A DNA stretch of 64,000 nucleotides, taken from Spongiibacteraceae bacterium (GTDB lineage: Bacteria > Pseudomonadota > Gammaproteobacteria > Pseudomonadales > Dasaniaceae). Location: the NCBI GenBank assembly GCA_030621845.1, contig JAUXHA010000003.1:1-64000 (forward strand), in the 5' to 3' direction. The first letter of the stretch is position 1. Each line of letters opens with the position of its first letter. Positions 19,398 to 28,632 of this stretch are shown in pieces. The position numbers and the translations under genes are program-made. The notes below the pieces were generated by a model, which was not told where the DNA came from, ran no database searches, and saw nothing but the letters and a program-made list of their open reading frames with translations.

Positions 19398-19949
19398 ATG
19401 AACAACAACGATGGGTATACCTTATCGGAACTCTTAATCACCCTTTCTATCTCCGCCTTACTCACCAGTGCAGTCATTCCTGCATACGCCCACTTACAAC
19501 GAGAAGTCATCAGCACCAGCGATAAAAGCAAGCTCATCGAAGCCATCAGCCTGGCGAGAACCACAGCGATTTCCCAGGGTCGAGTGATTACCAGTTGCCT
19601 GTCAGACAACGGGCAACAATGCAGCCGGTATGGGCATAAGTTTATTATGGTGTTTATTGACGGCGATGATAATAAAATGGCTAGCACTAGCGAGCTCATT
19701 TATCGGATGGCGTTTTCAGACACCGAGGCAAGTATCACCCTAAGTGTTTCCGGAGGCCGGCATTACATCAGGCACAAGCCCGATGGTACGGTAAAAGAAT
19801 TCGGCAACATCCAATACTGCCCGGCCCACCTGCAAGCAGAATATGCCACCCAGCTGATTATTAACTATGGCGGCAGGCTGCGTTTAGCCGCTGACAGTAA
19901 TCATAACGGCATACCGGAAAACAAGCAGGGCGTTGATATCCGTTGCTAG
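19398..19949 (+). CDS. fimT: FimT/GspH-like type IV pseudopilin
   Basis: A 183-residue prepilin with a short leader (MNNNDG), cleavage after G6 and mature start YTLSELL including the conserved Glu5, then a hydrophobic helix and a beta-rich GspH-type head. Pseudopilins of this family prime the pilus tip, and FimT has been tied to DNA uptake in some species. Its place after pilR is the fimT position in Pseudomonas. It ends CTAG, sharing 4 nt with the stop of the convergent pilE. The first mature residue is Tyr rather than the usual Phe. Confidence 0.85.
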   Translation: MNNNDGYTLSELLITLSISALLTSAVIPAYAHLQREVISTSDKSKLIEAISLARTTAISQGRVITSCLSDNGQQCSRYGHKFIMVFIDGDDNKMASTSELIYRMAFSDTEASITLSVSGGRHYIRHKPDGTVKEFGNIQYCPAHLQAEYATQLIINYGGRLRLAADSNHNGIPENKQGVDIRC

Positions 19950-20410
19950 CAGGATTTTTCCCAACAGTTATCGGAGCCGTCAAAACCGTCATCATCCCGG
20001 TCCCAACGCTTTGCCCCGGTACTACTCAATTCAATGGGGCCATCACCTACCTGACCATTAATGGCGATGGCACGCAGTAGATAACCGCTGTTATCGGCAT
20101 CGATAATGCGCAAATCATAAAACTTTTCATTACCACTCAGCGGTGCCTGTGAAGCAAAAACGGATGGAATCGGCGCAACACTGACACCGCTTTCATCGGC
20201 GTCATCACCGTCGGCTTTAGCATAAGTTCCCTCTTCCGTGTACTGCCTTTCCATGGCCTGGGCAAAGCCCATTAAAGCTGCCTGGCCAGTCGCTCTTCGC
20301 GTTGACTTCATCTGCGACTGGTATGCCGGCAGGGCAAGACTAGCCAGGATGGCAATGACCGCAATGACCACCATCAATTCGATCAGGGTAAAACCTTTTG
20401 AATTTTTCAT
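19946..20410 (-). CDS. pilE: PilE-type minor pilin
   Basis: A 154-residue type IV pilin. The leader MKNSKG is followed by mature FTLIELMVVIAVIAIL with Glu5, and the C-terminal head has a final Cys pair (CWEKSC) that may close a disulfide loop. The segment EEGTYAKADGDDADE is acidic. In Pseudomonas PilE is the last gene of the minor pilin operon, as here (28 nt after pilY1). It could also be a major-pilin-like subunit, since no pilA is in this window. Convergent with fimT. Confidence 0.87.
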   Translation of the reverse strand: MKNSKGFTLIELMVVIAVIAILASLALPAYQSQMKSTRRATGQAALMGFAQAMERQYTEEGTYAKADGDDADESGVSVAPIPSVFASQAPLSGNEKFYDLRIIDADNSGYLLRAIAINGQVGDGPIELSSTGAKRWDRDDDGFDGSDNCWEKSC

Positions 20411-20438
20411 CTCAATACTATTCCCAATACGTTTTTAT

Positions 20439-23400
20439 TTACTTGAGCATCAGCTCTTCCCAACCCAGACGACCACCGCCGGTAACAGAGCCGGTATCAA
20501 TCTGGTCATGAATCAACTCGCCGGTACTGGTGGTGGTGTAACGATGATCACCCAAAATAGCAGGCTGTGAGATCAAACCATACTCACTGCCCAGGCTCTC
20601 ACCTACCGCGCCCAGATCCGAGCTATTAATCAGCCCGTCCTTGTTGGCATCAAAATTAGCAAACGTAGAGGGCTTGCCGGTCCTGAAATCCACCACGTTT
20701 TGCCAACCGGAACCGCCGGTAGTCTGGCAAGGGGAGCCATCGGGAATGATGGAGCTGAAAAACAGCGTGTTTAACCTGAGCAAGGGTGAGGTCACCACTC
20801 TTTCAGCACCAATAATATTGGGGCTGCTGCCGAAACCATCCAGTAAATTGATGTACCAGCCCTGCTGGCTGGTCCAGTCCACATCGGCGGGTGTTTCATC
20901 AATACTCGTTGTTGCGGGGTCGTCCATCTGGCGAATAAAGAAGGTGATATCGTCAGTGGTGCTCGCCGTGCCATTGTTATCCACCACGGTAGACTGGTAA
21001 AGCGTGCGCGACGCCAGGTCGGCGGGGGTCAGGTTGCCCGTGCCATTATCAGCGATAGCGTAGAAGCGCTGCTGGTTGACATCAGCCAGGTCCGTTTTTT
21101 CTATGTACTGACCGGTGCCAAACATCACCATAATATTGGGGCTGGCACCGGTGATATTGGCGGTGTTCAAAGCCAGTACCGGGGCCGCCGTAATGGGCTG
21201 CGGGTTTGAAGAGGCATCCGTTGCAGTAAACAACGGCGAGCTACTGCTGTGGGCAACATCCCAGTTACCCGGGTTATTTCCCGTCACATCAAAGGCCCAC
21301 ATGTTCCCTTTCAAGTCGCCAGCATAAATACGATCGGCAACACCGTCACCATCGGTATCGGCTACAACCGGCGTAGACAGGCCATTCTTATCCCCGGATG
21401 AACCAATCCCGGTAGTGATCTCCACATAATCATCGCCATTGCGATAGCTGTCATCAGTACTTTGGGTCCAGCTACCATCGACACCGCGTTCAATAAAGAC
21501 GATAAATAGCTTGGCTACGCCACTGACACTATTATAGCCATTGCCAAAAATCGCTGCCCATTTACCATTTTCCATCATCGCTATAGTGGGTCGGGCAAAG
21601 GAGTAACCGAGGTCATCGTCATCGTCGGTTTCAGTGAATTCCCACATCACCAGGTCAGCTGCATTGGTTTCAGCAAATTGACTGGGGTCGGTGACATCCA
21701 GGGCATAGTAACCCTTGCCGCCGGCGCGTAAACCACCCACCAACACCGTACGCCAGGAAGCACTACCGCTACCGGTTGAATCGAGGTAGACATCAGAGAT
21801 CGTCGGCGTTAAATCGACAAAATCATTGTGGTCATAGCCCTGGTCGGTCAGGTACTTCACACCATCGGGGGTTACCAGGCTATTGGCTAGAATGCCCGGC
21901 ATATAGGCCAGCACTTCTTTACCGTAATTGGCCGAGTCCGCCGACGCCAGTGAGGCATTAAAACCATGCAACATGCCATCATTGGAACCGATATAGACCA
22001 CCTGGGTTCTACCGGCGGCACTGCCCGCCCGGTAATCAGAGAAGCTTTCCCCGGGTGATGAACTGCCAAAATCACTGTTGTCTGCATTATCCGGCCAATT
22101 CGACTGGGGCACACCAACAAAGACCGGGGCTGAGTTAACAAAATCTCCCAGCAAACCGCCATAGGGATTCACATTAGTGGTCGATGAATCATCAACCGGA
22201 CGGGTACGCAGCACACCGCTGCCAACGCCCTCGTCAATGCGATCACCGCGCAGCCAGTTCAGCCTATCTTCACCGGCCGCATTATTACCATTGAGATCAG
22301 TCTGCATGGTGGCACTCTGTAATAGTGTTCCAGCTCCATCATCCCACTGAAAAGCCACCCCATCAGTGCCATCGTGACTCAAAATAACCCGGGACGAGGT
22401 ATTGCCGGAGCTCACCTGACCCTCCAGTTTTTCACGTGCCTCCCAGGTTGCCGAACTGGCCACATTACCGGTGACCTCATTTAACCTAAAAGCCTCCAGC
22501 GAGCCGGTCCAGTTATTGGTATGAAATTTGGCCTGGAAAACCGCCGCACCGGTATCCAGCTGACTGGCGTTAAAAGCCACCGCCGACAGCGACCCGTTCT
22601 GGGTTTTGACATTGGAGGCCATGGAATTCAGCGCGCTCAGCAGCGTATCCTCATCGGTGGCGGTCAGCGGCGCACCGGTACCACCGGTACCATTGGCTGC
22701 CGCCGCATTGAGCTGCGTGGTTCCCCCGGACACACTGTCACCAAAGCCCACAACATAGCTGGTGACATTCTGGGTATCTTCATCGGAGTCAACCGTTGCA
22801 TCGCCATCATCCAGATCGGTGCGTAAATCCATGTCGTAGAGCGCCATCGCCGCGTCGTCCCAGTTACGCGAACCACTGGAAGTCGAACCATCTTCATAGC
22901 GGGCTATTTGACTGGAATAAAGGCTATCCGCTGAGGGGTCACCATCGGTCACCGCAATCAGGAAGCTGTTCTGGCAAGCTTCTTCGATGACCGGGTTACT
23001 GGCGGTTGGCGTTGAAACACCGCTGTCGTACAAGGGTTCAACACTGAACATGGTCGATGAGGGCACCGTTCCGGTCACATAAGCATTTGGCCCATAGCTC
23101 AGTGTCTGGCTGGTAAAACCCTCAACAAAATAACGACCAATAGTGGCATAAGAGCTGGTTAATGGCGTATTACCGTCAATAGTCACGTTATCCAGGGTAG
23201 AGAGGATATCTGCCTTCTGGGTACCGTCATCGATTTCGGAGATATTGTGGCGAATCATCGCTTTACTGGCGGACGAGCCACAACTTGGCCTGGTAGACGA
23301 ATTAATACAATTGCGATTGGTATAGGCATACGTCGCCAGGCCCACCCGTAAATCAGTTAAACCGTCGACAAAACTCATCATCGCACCTTTACCAACCCAC

Positions 23401-24005
23401 AGGCGATCGCGGGCGCCGACACGGCGTTTCAGGGTATAGGTATAGCCATCGGTTGGGTGCGTCTCGATAATAGTTTCCAGCGCATCAGCGCGACTGCCAG
23501 TACAGTAACCGGTGCTTGAATCCAGCTTACAAAAATACCAGTTAAGGAAATTACCGGTATAGGTACCACTGCCACCACCGCCGGGAACAAAACTGTTGAT
23601 CTGCAAGGTCAGGGAATAATTACGGTCTTTCTGCAGGCAATAGGTACTGCCCGCTGTACCCCAGTAGCGCGTACTGCTCCCACGTATCATCGGTACATCA
23701 CTGCTATCAACACGAATACTGATACCACCGGTGCGCGGGCTACTACAAGCCCCGTTGCTGTAATCCCAGCTATCGCCCTTATAGCGTTCATCCGCCAGGT
23801 TACTGATATCACCGTTCACCTCCGACACAATCGCCCGCATGGAACCCGAGGTATCAAACAGAATCATCAGGTTATTCTGCGCGCTACCGGTGACCGCCAG
23901 CGGTGTATTACTCAACGCCAGGTCTGCATTGACATTGGCACAGCTGAGAAACACATAAGCGCCAAATGCCGTCTGTTGTGCCAGTTTTTTAATTATCGTT
24001 TTCAT
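20439..24005 (-). CDS. pilY1: PilY1, type IV pilus tip adhesin / biogenesis factor
   Basis: A 1188-residue exported protein. The signal peptide ends near ANVNA (residue 27). A von Willebrand A-like domain follows with the MIDAS motif DTSGS at residues 51-55, and the C-terminal half is a PilY1 beta-propeller. Two calcium-loop motifs are visible: DTDGDGVAD at 883-891, matching the loop that controls retraction in Pseudomonas PilY1, and DANKDGLINSSD at 1119-1130. PilY1 sits at the pilus tip on the minor pilins and acts in adhesion and surface sensing. It lies between pilX and pilE. Confidence 0.94.
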   Translation of the reverse strand: MKTIIKKLAQQTAFGAYVFLSCANVNADLALSNTPLAVTGSAQNNLMILFDTSGSMRAIVSEVNGDISNLADERYKGDSWDYSNGACSSPRTGGISIRVDSSDVPMIRGSSTRYWGTAGSTYCLQKDRNYSLTLQINSFVPGGGGSGTYTGNFLNWYFCKLDSSTGYCTGSRADALETIIETHPTDGYTYTLKRRVGARDRLWVGKGAMMSFVDGLTDLRVGLATYAYTNRNCINSSTRPSCGSSASKAMIRHNISEIDDGTQKADILSTLDNVTIDGNTPLTSSYATIGRYFVEGFTSQTLSYGPNAYVTGTVPSSTMFSVEPLYDSGVSTPTASNPVIEEACQNSFLIAVTDGDPSADSLYSSQIARYEDGSTSSGSRNWDDAAMALYDMDLRTDLDDGDATVDSDEDTQNVTSYVVGFGDSVSGGTTQLNAAAANGTGGTGAPLTATDEDTLLSALNSMASNVKTQNGSLSAVAFNASQLDTGAAVFQAKFHTNNWTGSLEAFRLNEVTGNVASSATWEAREKLEGQVSSGNTSSRVILSHDGTDGVAFQWDDGAGTLLQSATMQTDLNGNNAAGEDRLNWLRGDRIDEGVGSGVLRTRPVDDSSTTNVNPYGGLLGDFVNSAPVFVGVPQSNWPDNADNSDFGSSSPGESFSDYRAGSAAGRTQVVYIGSNDGMLHGFNASLASADSANYGKEVLAYMPGILANSLVTPDGVKYLTDQGYDHNDFVDLTPTISDVYLDSTGSGSASWRTVLVGGLRAGGKGYYALDVTDPSQFAETNAADLVMWEFTETDDDDDLGYSFARPTIAMMENGKWAAIFGNGYNSVSGVAKLFIVFIERGVDGSWTQSTDDSYRNGDDYVEITTGIGSSGDKNGLSTPVVADTDGDGVADRIYAGDLKGNMWAFDVTGNNPGNWDVAHSSSSPLFTATDASSNPQPITAAPVLALNTANITGASPNIMVMFGTGQYIEKTDLADVNQQRFYAIADNGTGNLTPADLASRTLYQSTVVDNNGTASTTDDITFFIRQMDDPATTSIDETPADVDWTSQQGWYINLLDGFGSSPNIIGAERVVTSPLLRLNTLFFSSIIPDGSPCQTTGGSGWQNVVDFRTGKPSTFANFDANKDGLINSSDLGAVGESLGSEYGLISQPAILGDHRYTTTSTGELIHDQIDTGSVTGGGRLGWEELMLK

Positions 24006-24035
24006 AGTTTCATCCTCTACTATTACTGCACGCGT

Positions 24036-24575
24036 TTATAATAATTTCGCGTAATAGCTAATTATGATTCGTTGACTGTTATCCGACAGGCCGGTGCCCT
24101 TGGCGACAATACGAAAAGCCGTCAGGGTTCCGGCACCGGTGGATTGCCCGTAGTTGGTAATATTGATGTTGCCCGCCCCACTCGTATCACCCAGGGTGCC
24201 CAGGTGTTCTATGTAATAGCGTGCAGCAGTCACATCGGGATCAGGTAAACTGGTGGCTGCCGTAGTCACCCCGGCAGCCCAGGTAGCCGTTGCACCCAAG
24301 GCATCGGGAGAGTCATCGGTACTGTATAAACCGTTGGTACCGCCAGCCACAAAACCGGAAGTACCGGCCAGGCCTTCGATGAGGTTTTCTGCATCGACAA
24401 TCGCCATTTCAGCACTTTTCAGTGCCAGGTGAGCATCGTTCACCGCGAAGGTCATTTTTTCCTGCAGCAAGGTAGTTCTCGCCGCCGATACCGAGAGCAA
24501 GGTCAGCACCAGTAAAATAATCAGGCTGACTACCAGTACCGCACCCGACTGTTTTGCTCGCATTAAAGAGTTCAT
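24036..24575 (-). CDS. pilX: PilX minor pilin
   Basis: A 179-residue prepilin-like protein. After the short basic leader (MRAKQSG) the mature part starts AVLVVSLIILLVLTLLS without Glu5, as is usual for PilX/GspK-type tip pilins. A helix with the motif TTLLQEKMTF follows, then a small variable head. It probably forms part of the priming complex with FimU, PilV, PilW and PilE. It is 14 nt after pilW and 30 nt before pilY1. Confidence 0.88.
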   Translation of the reverse strand: MNSLMRAKQSGAVLVVSLIILLVLTLLSVSAARTTLLQEKMTFAVNDAHLALKSAEMAIVDAENLIEGLAGTSGFVAGGTNGLYSTDDSPDALGATATWAAGVTTAATSLPDPDVTAARYYIEHLGTLGDTSGAGNINITNYGQSTGAGTLTAFRIVAKGTGLSDNSQRIIISYYAKLL

Positions 24576-24589
24576 AACAGGCCTGCCCC

Positions 24590-25567
24590 TTAAATAATAC
24601 GGTTGCGAATAGTCGACGTGGAGGTGAAGGTTTTACGCAACAGCCCATCGCTATCCGATGAATTAATAAATTGTTCGTCCCTGACCTGAAACTGGACCCG
24701 AATGCTCATGACCTTATTCATATCGACACCGGTGGTCGAGGTAGTGATTTTATTCACCTCGTTATCATCATCGGTATCCTCGCCCAGGGTGAACTGCATA
24801 TCCTCAATACCGGCCACCAGCTGTACCGCACTGGCGGTACCCACCTTGACATACAATGAGGGAATACCGCCGGTGTCATTGGCAATAAAATAGGTTTTCT
24901 TCACCGGTGTCAGTACCCGGGAATCCGAACCATAGGTACTGGAAAAACTGTGCGAGGCATTGTCTACTGATCCAGCCACACCGACTGAGCCACTATTGTG
25001 AACCAGGGTACACCTGCCACTGCTGCAGGCATTGAAATTGGTCACTGTAAACAGCTCTCCGGCTGAACAGTTGGTAACCATAACGACCTGGCCCAGCGTT
25101 AAATCGCAGGTATCAGAGACCTTCAGGTTAGCGGCCTGCATGCTGGCCATCCGGCCGGCGCCACCACAGGAATCGACCGAGGTCGTCAACGTCAGTACAT
25201 CGGTTCCCGCCAGTACCGTCTTGGTGCCAACCGTGGTACCGGCAGCCACATCGTTATCCATGGTAACGGCATCGCGCGTCAACCAATCATAGTCACCCGC
25301 ACTGTAATCAGGGTCACTGTGATCCAGTAAATCATTAATACTGCCAGGATCCGGCTGGCAACCCCAGTAGTCCGCCATGCGAATATCACTGGCGACAATT
25401 TCCGTGGCGATACGGCCACTTTCCTGCACCCTGGAAAAGGCTAATTGCAGATTATTGCTGCGTTTATTGGCTTCAAAGGTCTGTATCAGGCCAAGCAATA
25501 ACAGCGCGCTTAATACCAGCGCCACCATCAGCTCAATCAAAGTCAATCCCGACTGTTTATTTCTCAT
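24590..25567 (-). CDS. pilW: PilW minor pilin
   Basis: A 325-residue prepilin with leader MRNKQSG, mature LTLIELMVALVLSALLLLGL and a large GspJ-like head. The head has several cysteines (for example WGCQPDPG, SCGGAG, CSAGE, CSSGRC) likely to pair in the periplasm. It joins the minor pilin priming complex. It is 8 nt downstream of pilV with an AGGAG before the ATG. Confidence 0.9.
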   Translation of the reverse strand: MRNKQSGLTLIELMVALVLSALLLLGLIQTFEANKRSNNLQLAFSRVQESGRIATEIVASDIRMADYWGCQPDPGSINDLLDHSDPDYSAGDYDWLTRDAVTMDNDVAAGTTVGTKTVLAGTDVLTLTTSVDSCGGAGRMASMQAANLKVSDTCDLTLGQVVMVTNCSAGELFTVTNFNACSSGRCTLVHNSGSVGVAGSVDNASHSFSSTYGSDSRVLTPVKKTYFIANDTGGIPSLYVKVGTASAVQLVAGIEDMQFTLGEDTDDDNEVNKITTSTTGVDMNKVMSIRVQFQVRDEQFINSSDSDGLLRKTFTSTSTIRNRII

Positions 25568-25575
25568 GACAGCTC

Positions 25576-26049
25576 CTAAAAATCGACGCTAAGGGTATAG
25601 GACTTGCTATCCGGCGTTGCTGAGCTGGTGCCAAATCCACCGCCGGTATGTTGTTCCGTCCAATTAATGACAATATCGTAAACGCCAGTATTGGCGGTGA
25701 CACTGCCACTGCCAGCCGGCAGGTTCGCAACACCCTGCCCCCACTCATAGCTATCGAGTGAGGCAATCGAGGATGAGGTACAACCCGAGGTACAATTGAC
25801 CGTGGATTCTGTGCCATCAACACTGATCGCACTGTAATCACCGGCGGAAACGCCACTGGCATTGGCTCGCATCCGCTCCGCCATATCGTAGGCCAGAATC
25901 GATGCCTGGTAGCGAAAATTCGAACTGTTTAAATTCTTAAGACTGGTAAATTGCAGCCCGGCCATACCCAGCAAACCAATCGCCATTACAATCATGGTGA
26001 CCAGGACTTCTATCATGCTGATGCCTTGCTGCTTTTTATGATTTAGCAT
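25576..26049 (-). CDS. pilV: PilV minor pilin
   Basis: A 157-residue prepilin of the PilV/GspI type. The leader MLNHKKQQG is followed by mature ISMIEVLVTMIVMAIGLLGM and the family motif FTSLKNLNSSNFRYQA. I chose the ATG at 26049 because GGGG lies 9 nt upstream; a TTG at 26058 is the alternative. It follows fimU by 15 nt in the operon. Confidence 0.88.
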   Translation of the reverse strand: MLNHKKQQGISMIEVLVTMIVMAIGLLGMAGLQFTSLKNLNSSNFRYQASILAYDMAERMRANASGVSAGDYSAISVDGTESTVNCTSGCTSSSIASLDSYEWGQGVANLPAGSGSVTANTGVYDIVINWTEQHTGGGFGTSSATPDSKSYTLSVDF

Positions 26050-26064
26050 TATTTTCAACCCCTG

Positions 26065-26565
26065 CTATGTACAGCTGCTGGATGTATTGACTTTTACCCC
26101 ACCGCCACCGAGTAAGGTAATGTCTCGGCCGGTTTCACCGGTTCGGCTATCACAGACGACAAACACATCCGCGTTATTCACCAGACCGGAAGAAGAAAAT
26201 TCAAATTCATTAAAATTACCTTCAATGGTGGTATTTTTAAACGAGGAGATTACCCGCAACTCTTCGCCCGCATCGTAACTGCCGTCACCGTCGGCATCCT
26301 GCCAAATAATTAAACCCGAGCCCCAGCTATTGCCCGCGGATGAAGTAACCTTTATCGATGTACCCCGGCCCACGGCTTCTGTTCTGGCAAAAGACAAGGC
26401 ACCAATAAAAGCATTGGTATTAGCCACCAGACGATTATTGGCGATCATGGACTGAAAAGAAGGGATAGCTATCGCCACCAATACGGCCATTACCGTTAGT
26501 ACGATCATCAGTTCGATAATGGTAAAACCCTTTTCAGCTCTCATTGTTTTTGCTCTTGCTCTCAT
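26065..26565 (-). CDS. fimU: FimU/GspH-type minor pilin
   Basis: A 166-residue prepilin ending its leader at EKG, mature FTIIELMIVLTVMAVLVAIAI, then a GspH head (LSFARTEAVGRG motif) with a C-terminal Cys. It is the first gene of the minor pilin operon. Two in-frame ATGs (26565 and 26544) lie inside a 21-bp tandem duplication that repeats the weak ribosome-binding site, so both may be used; the second gives a leader of normal length (MRAEKG). It is divided from ispH by 150 nt. Confidence 0.87.
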   Translation of the reverse strand: MRARAKTMRAEKGFTIIELMIVLTVMAVLVAIAIPSFQSMIANNRLVANTNAFIGALSFARTEAVGRGTSIKVTSSAGNSWGSGLIIWQDADGDGSYDAGEELRVISSFKNTTIEGNFNEFEFSSSGLVNNADVFVVCDSRTGETGRDITLLGGGGVKVNTSSSCT

Positions 26566-26578
26566 TATTTTTGCTCTT
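26537..26578 (-). repeat. 21-bp tandem duplication of the fimU start region
   Basis: On the minus strand two adjacent 21-mers (26578-26558 and 26557-26537) differ at one base: AAGAGCAAAAATAATGAGAGC and the same with C for T at position 12. Each contains an AAGAG-type Shine-Dalgarno and an ATG, and 21 nt is exactly seven codons, so both starts are in the fimU frame. Confidence 0.9.
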
Positions 26579-26714
26579 ACTAGTATCAGCGACCGTCAAC
26601 TGTCCCTTTTTCGTATTGTTTAAGCTATAGGAAGCCATTACCAATAGCTAAGGACTCTGGATAAAAGGGCTAAACTTTGGGATAAACGGTAGGATTAATT
26701 GGAAAAACAAGCAG

Positions 26715-27674
26715 TTATACTGTTTTGAAGCGTAATTCCCTGGGTAGCGAGAAGGTAATGTTTTCTTTCCGTCCTGCAATCTCTTCCGGAATGCCCGCAC
26801 CCAGTAGCACCAGCCGATCGATCACTTGCTGAACCAGGATATCCGGTGCTGAGGCGCCCGCCGTAATACCCACAGCATGCCGCTGCTGCAGCCATTGCGG
26901 GTCAATATCATCGGCCCGGTCAATCAGGTAGGCCTCTGCCCCGGCCCGCTCGGCCAACTCACGCAAGCGATTTGAATTAGAGCTATTGGGCGAACCGACA
27001 ACCAGTAATAAGTCGCATACCGCAGCCAGTTGCTTCACCGCATCCTGTCGGTTCTGGGTGGCATAACAGATATCATCTTTCCGCGGCCCGTTAATCCGGG
27101 AAAATCTTGCTCGCAGAGCATCAATGACTTGAGCGGTATCATCCATCGACAAGGTGGTCTGGGTAACAAAAGCCAGCTTATCCGGGTTTCTCACCTGCAG
27201 GGACCTGACCTGCTCAACATCCTCCACCAGGTAAATATCGCCGCCATAGGAATAGTCATATTGCCCCATGGTGCCTTCGACTTCCGGGTGCCCCTTATGA
27301 CCAATTAATATGCATTCACAACCGTCCTGTGAATAACGTGTTACCTCCATATGTACCTTGGTCACCAACGGGCAGGTCGCATCAAACACTTTCAGGCCCC
27401 GCTGTTTAGCTTCCTGCTGTACCGCCAGCGACACTCCGTGGGCACTGAAAATTACGATGACATTATCCGGCACTTCATCCAGTTCATCGACAAAGACCGC
27501 ACCGCGCTCACGTAAATCATCAACCACGAATTTGTTATGAACCACTTCGTGGCGAACGTAAATCGGCGCGCCGAACAGTTCCAGGGCACGATTAACAATC
27601 TCTATAGCTCGGTCAACACCCGCACAAAAGCCACGGGGATTGGCTAATTTAATCTGTAGTTCCGGTTTACTCAC
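26715..27674 (-). CDS. ispH: IspH, 4-hydroxy-3-methylbut-2-enyl diphosphate reductase
   Basis: A 319-residue [4Fe-4S] enzyme, the last step of the MEP isoprenoid pathway, yielding IPP and DMAPP. The cluster cysteines are visible in [10 protein letters not shown] (C17), DATCPLV and [11 protein letters not shown]; the conserved HEVVHN and SAHGVS histidine motifs are present. The length is typical. It ends a leftward block with fkpB, lspA, ileS and ribF, the order found in Pseudomonas. Confidence 0.96.
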   Translation of the reverse strand: MSKPELQIKLANPRGFCAGVDRAIEIVNRALELFGAPIYVRHEVVHNKFVVDDLRERGAVFVDELDEVPDNVIVIFSAHGVSLAVQQEAKQRGLKVFDATCPLVTKVHMEVTRYSQDGCECILIGHKGHPEVEGTMGQYDYSYGGDIYLVEDVEQVRSLQVRNPDKLAFVTQTTLSMDDTAQVIDALRARFSRINGPRKDDICYATQNRQDAVKQLAAVCDLLLVVGSPNSSNSNRLRELAERAGAEAYLIDRADDIDPQWLQQRHAVGITAGASAPDILVQQVIDRLVLLGAGIPEEIAGRKENITFSLPRELRFKTV

Positions 27675-27686
27675 GGTGTTAATGCC

Positions 27687-28136
27687 TCAGTGTATTTCGG
27701 CGGGTTCAACCGCAGCAATGGCAACATCAAAGACAATATTACGCCCCGCCAGGGGATGATTAAAGTCAATCATCACCTTGTCTTCGCTAAAGGTTTTGAC
27801 CACGCCGGGTAATTCAGACTGGCTGGCATCGGCAAAAGACATCACCAGGCCTGGTTTCAACTCAACATCGGCAGCAAAACTATCGCGATCAAATTCCTGC
27901 AGGTTGCTGGGATTGGGTTGGCCAAAGCTCTGTTCTGGCAACACCAGAAAACTCCCCGATTGACCGGCCTCCAAGCCCAACAGCTTGTTTTCGAAACCCG
28001 CTAACAAGCTGCCATCACCGATGACAAAGCTGACCGCCGGTTGATCAAAGTTGGAATCGATGACCGAGCCATCTTCTAATTTTAGGGAAAAATTCAAGGT
28101 GACCCGGGTGTTGGGGCCGATTGACAGCTTATTCAT
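27687..28136 (-). CDS. fkpB: FKBP-type peptidyl-prolyl isomerase, SlpA/FkpB type
   Basis: A 149-residue SlyD-like FKBP. The N-terminal FKBP fold (LKLEDGSVIDSNFDQPAVSF) is interrupted by the IF (chaperone) insertion typical of SlpA/SlyD. There is no signal peptide and no metal-binding His-rich tail, which favours SlpA over SlyD. It lies 4 nt after lspA and 12 nt before ispH, as in E. coli and Pseudomonas. It folds proteins in the cytoplasm. Confidence 0.9.
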   Translation of the reverse strand: MNKLSIGPNTRVTLNFSLKLEDGSVIDSNFDQPAVSFVIGDGSLLAGFENKLLGLEAGQSGSFLVLPEQSFGQPNPSNLQEFDRDSFAADVELKPGLVMSFADASQSELPGVVKTFSEDKVMIDFNHPLAGRNIVFDVAIAAVEPAEIH

Positions 28137-28140
28137 AAAC

Positions 28141-28632
28141 TCACTTCGAATGGTGCTCAGGGTTAATCAACATATCAAGCAACATCAAAATAGCCCCGAG
28201 GGTAATGGCTGAATCAGCGATATTAAACGCCGGAAAATAATACGACTGGTAATGCACGGAAATAAAATCGACCACATAGCCCAATTGCAATCGATCCCAT
28301 AAATTACCCACGGCACCAGCAAGAATCAGTGACAAGCTGCCGGCCAGCATTTTTTGCTGCGTCTGCAGACGTAAAATCCAAATCACTAAAAACAGGCTAA
28401 CTATCGTCGCCAGCGCTGAAAAAAACCAGCGCTGCCAGCCACCGGCATCACTGAGAAAGCTAAAGGCCGCACCGCTGTTATGCTGCAAGGTCAGATTAAA
28501 GAAAGGCAGTATTTCAACCGGCACCCCATAACTGAGCTGGGCCGATGCCAGTGATTTGGTCCACAGATCCAACACCACCACCGCCGTAGCCAGTAACAGC
28601 CAGGACAGCTTGCTATAAGTTAATTTAGGCAT
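28141..28632 (-). CDS. lspA: Lipoprotein signal peptidase (SPase II)
   Basis: A 163-residue four-helix membrane aspartyl protease that removes the signal peptide of prolipoproteins such as BamD in this window. The catalytic aspartates are D122 (YVVDFI) and D140 (FNIADSA); the conserved NLWDR is at 110-114. The ATG at 28632 overlaps the end of ileS by 8 nt (ATGCCTAA). A longer frame upstream lies wholly inside ileS and is not real. Confidence 0.95.
   Translation of the reverse strand: MPKLTYSKLSWLLLATAVVVLDLWTKSLASAQLSYGVPVEILPFFNLTLQHNSGAAFSFLSDAGGWQRWFFSALATIVSLFLVIWILRLQTQQKMLAGSLSLILAGAVGNLWDRLQLGYVVDFISVHYQSYYFPAFNIADSAITLGAILMLLDMLINPEHHSK

Noticed and set aside
20411-20438. A possible pilY2 between pilY1 and pilE.
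   Set aside because: Only 28 nt separate the two genes, so there is no room for it.
26681-26689. CCGTTTATC on the minus strand, 116 nt upstream of fimU, as an AlgR-type site (from memory CCGTTCGTC).
   Set aside because: Seven of nine matches to a short motif is weak, and no algR is visible here, so I do not list it as a feature.
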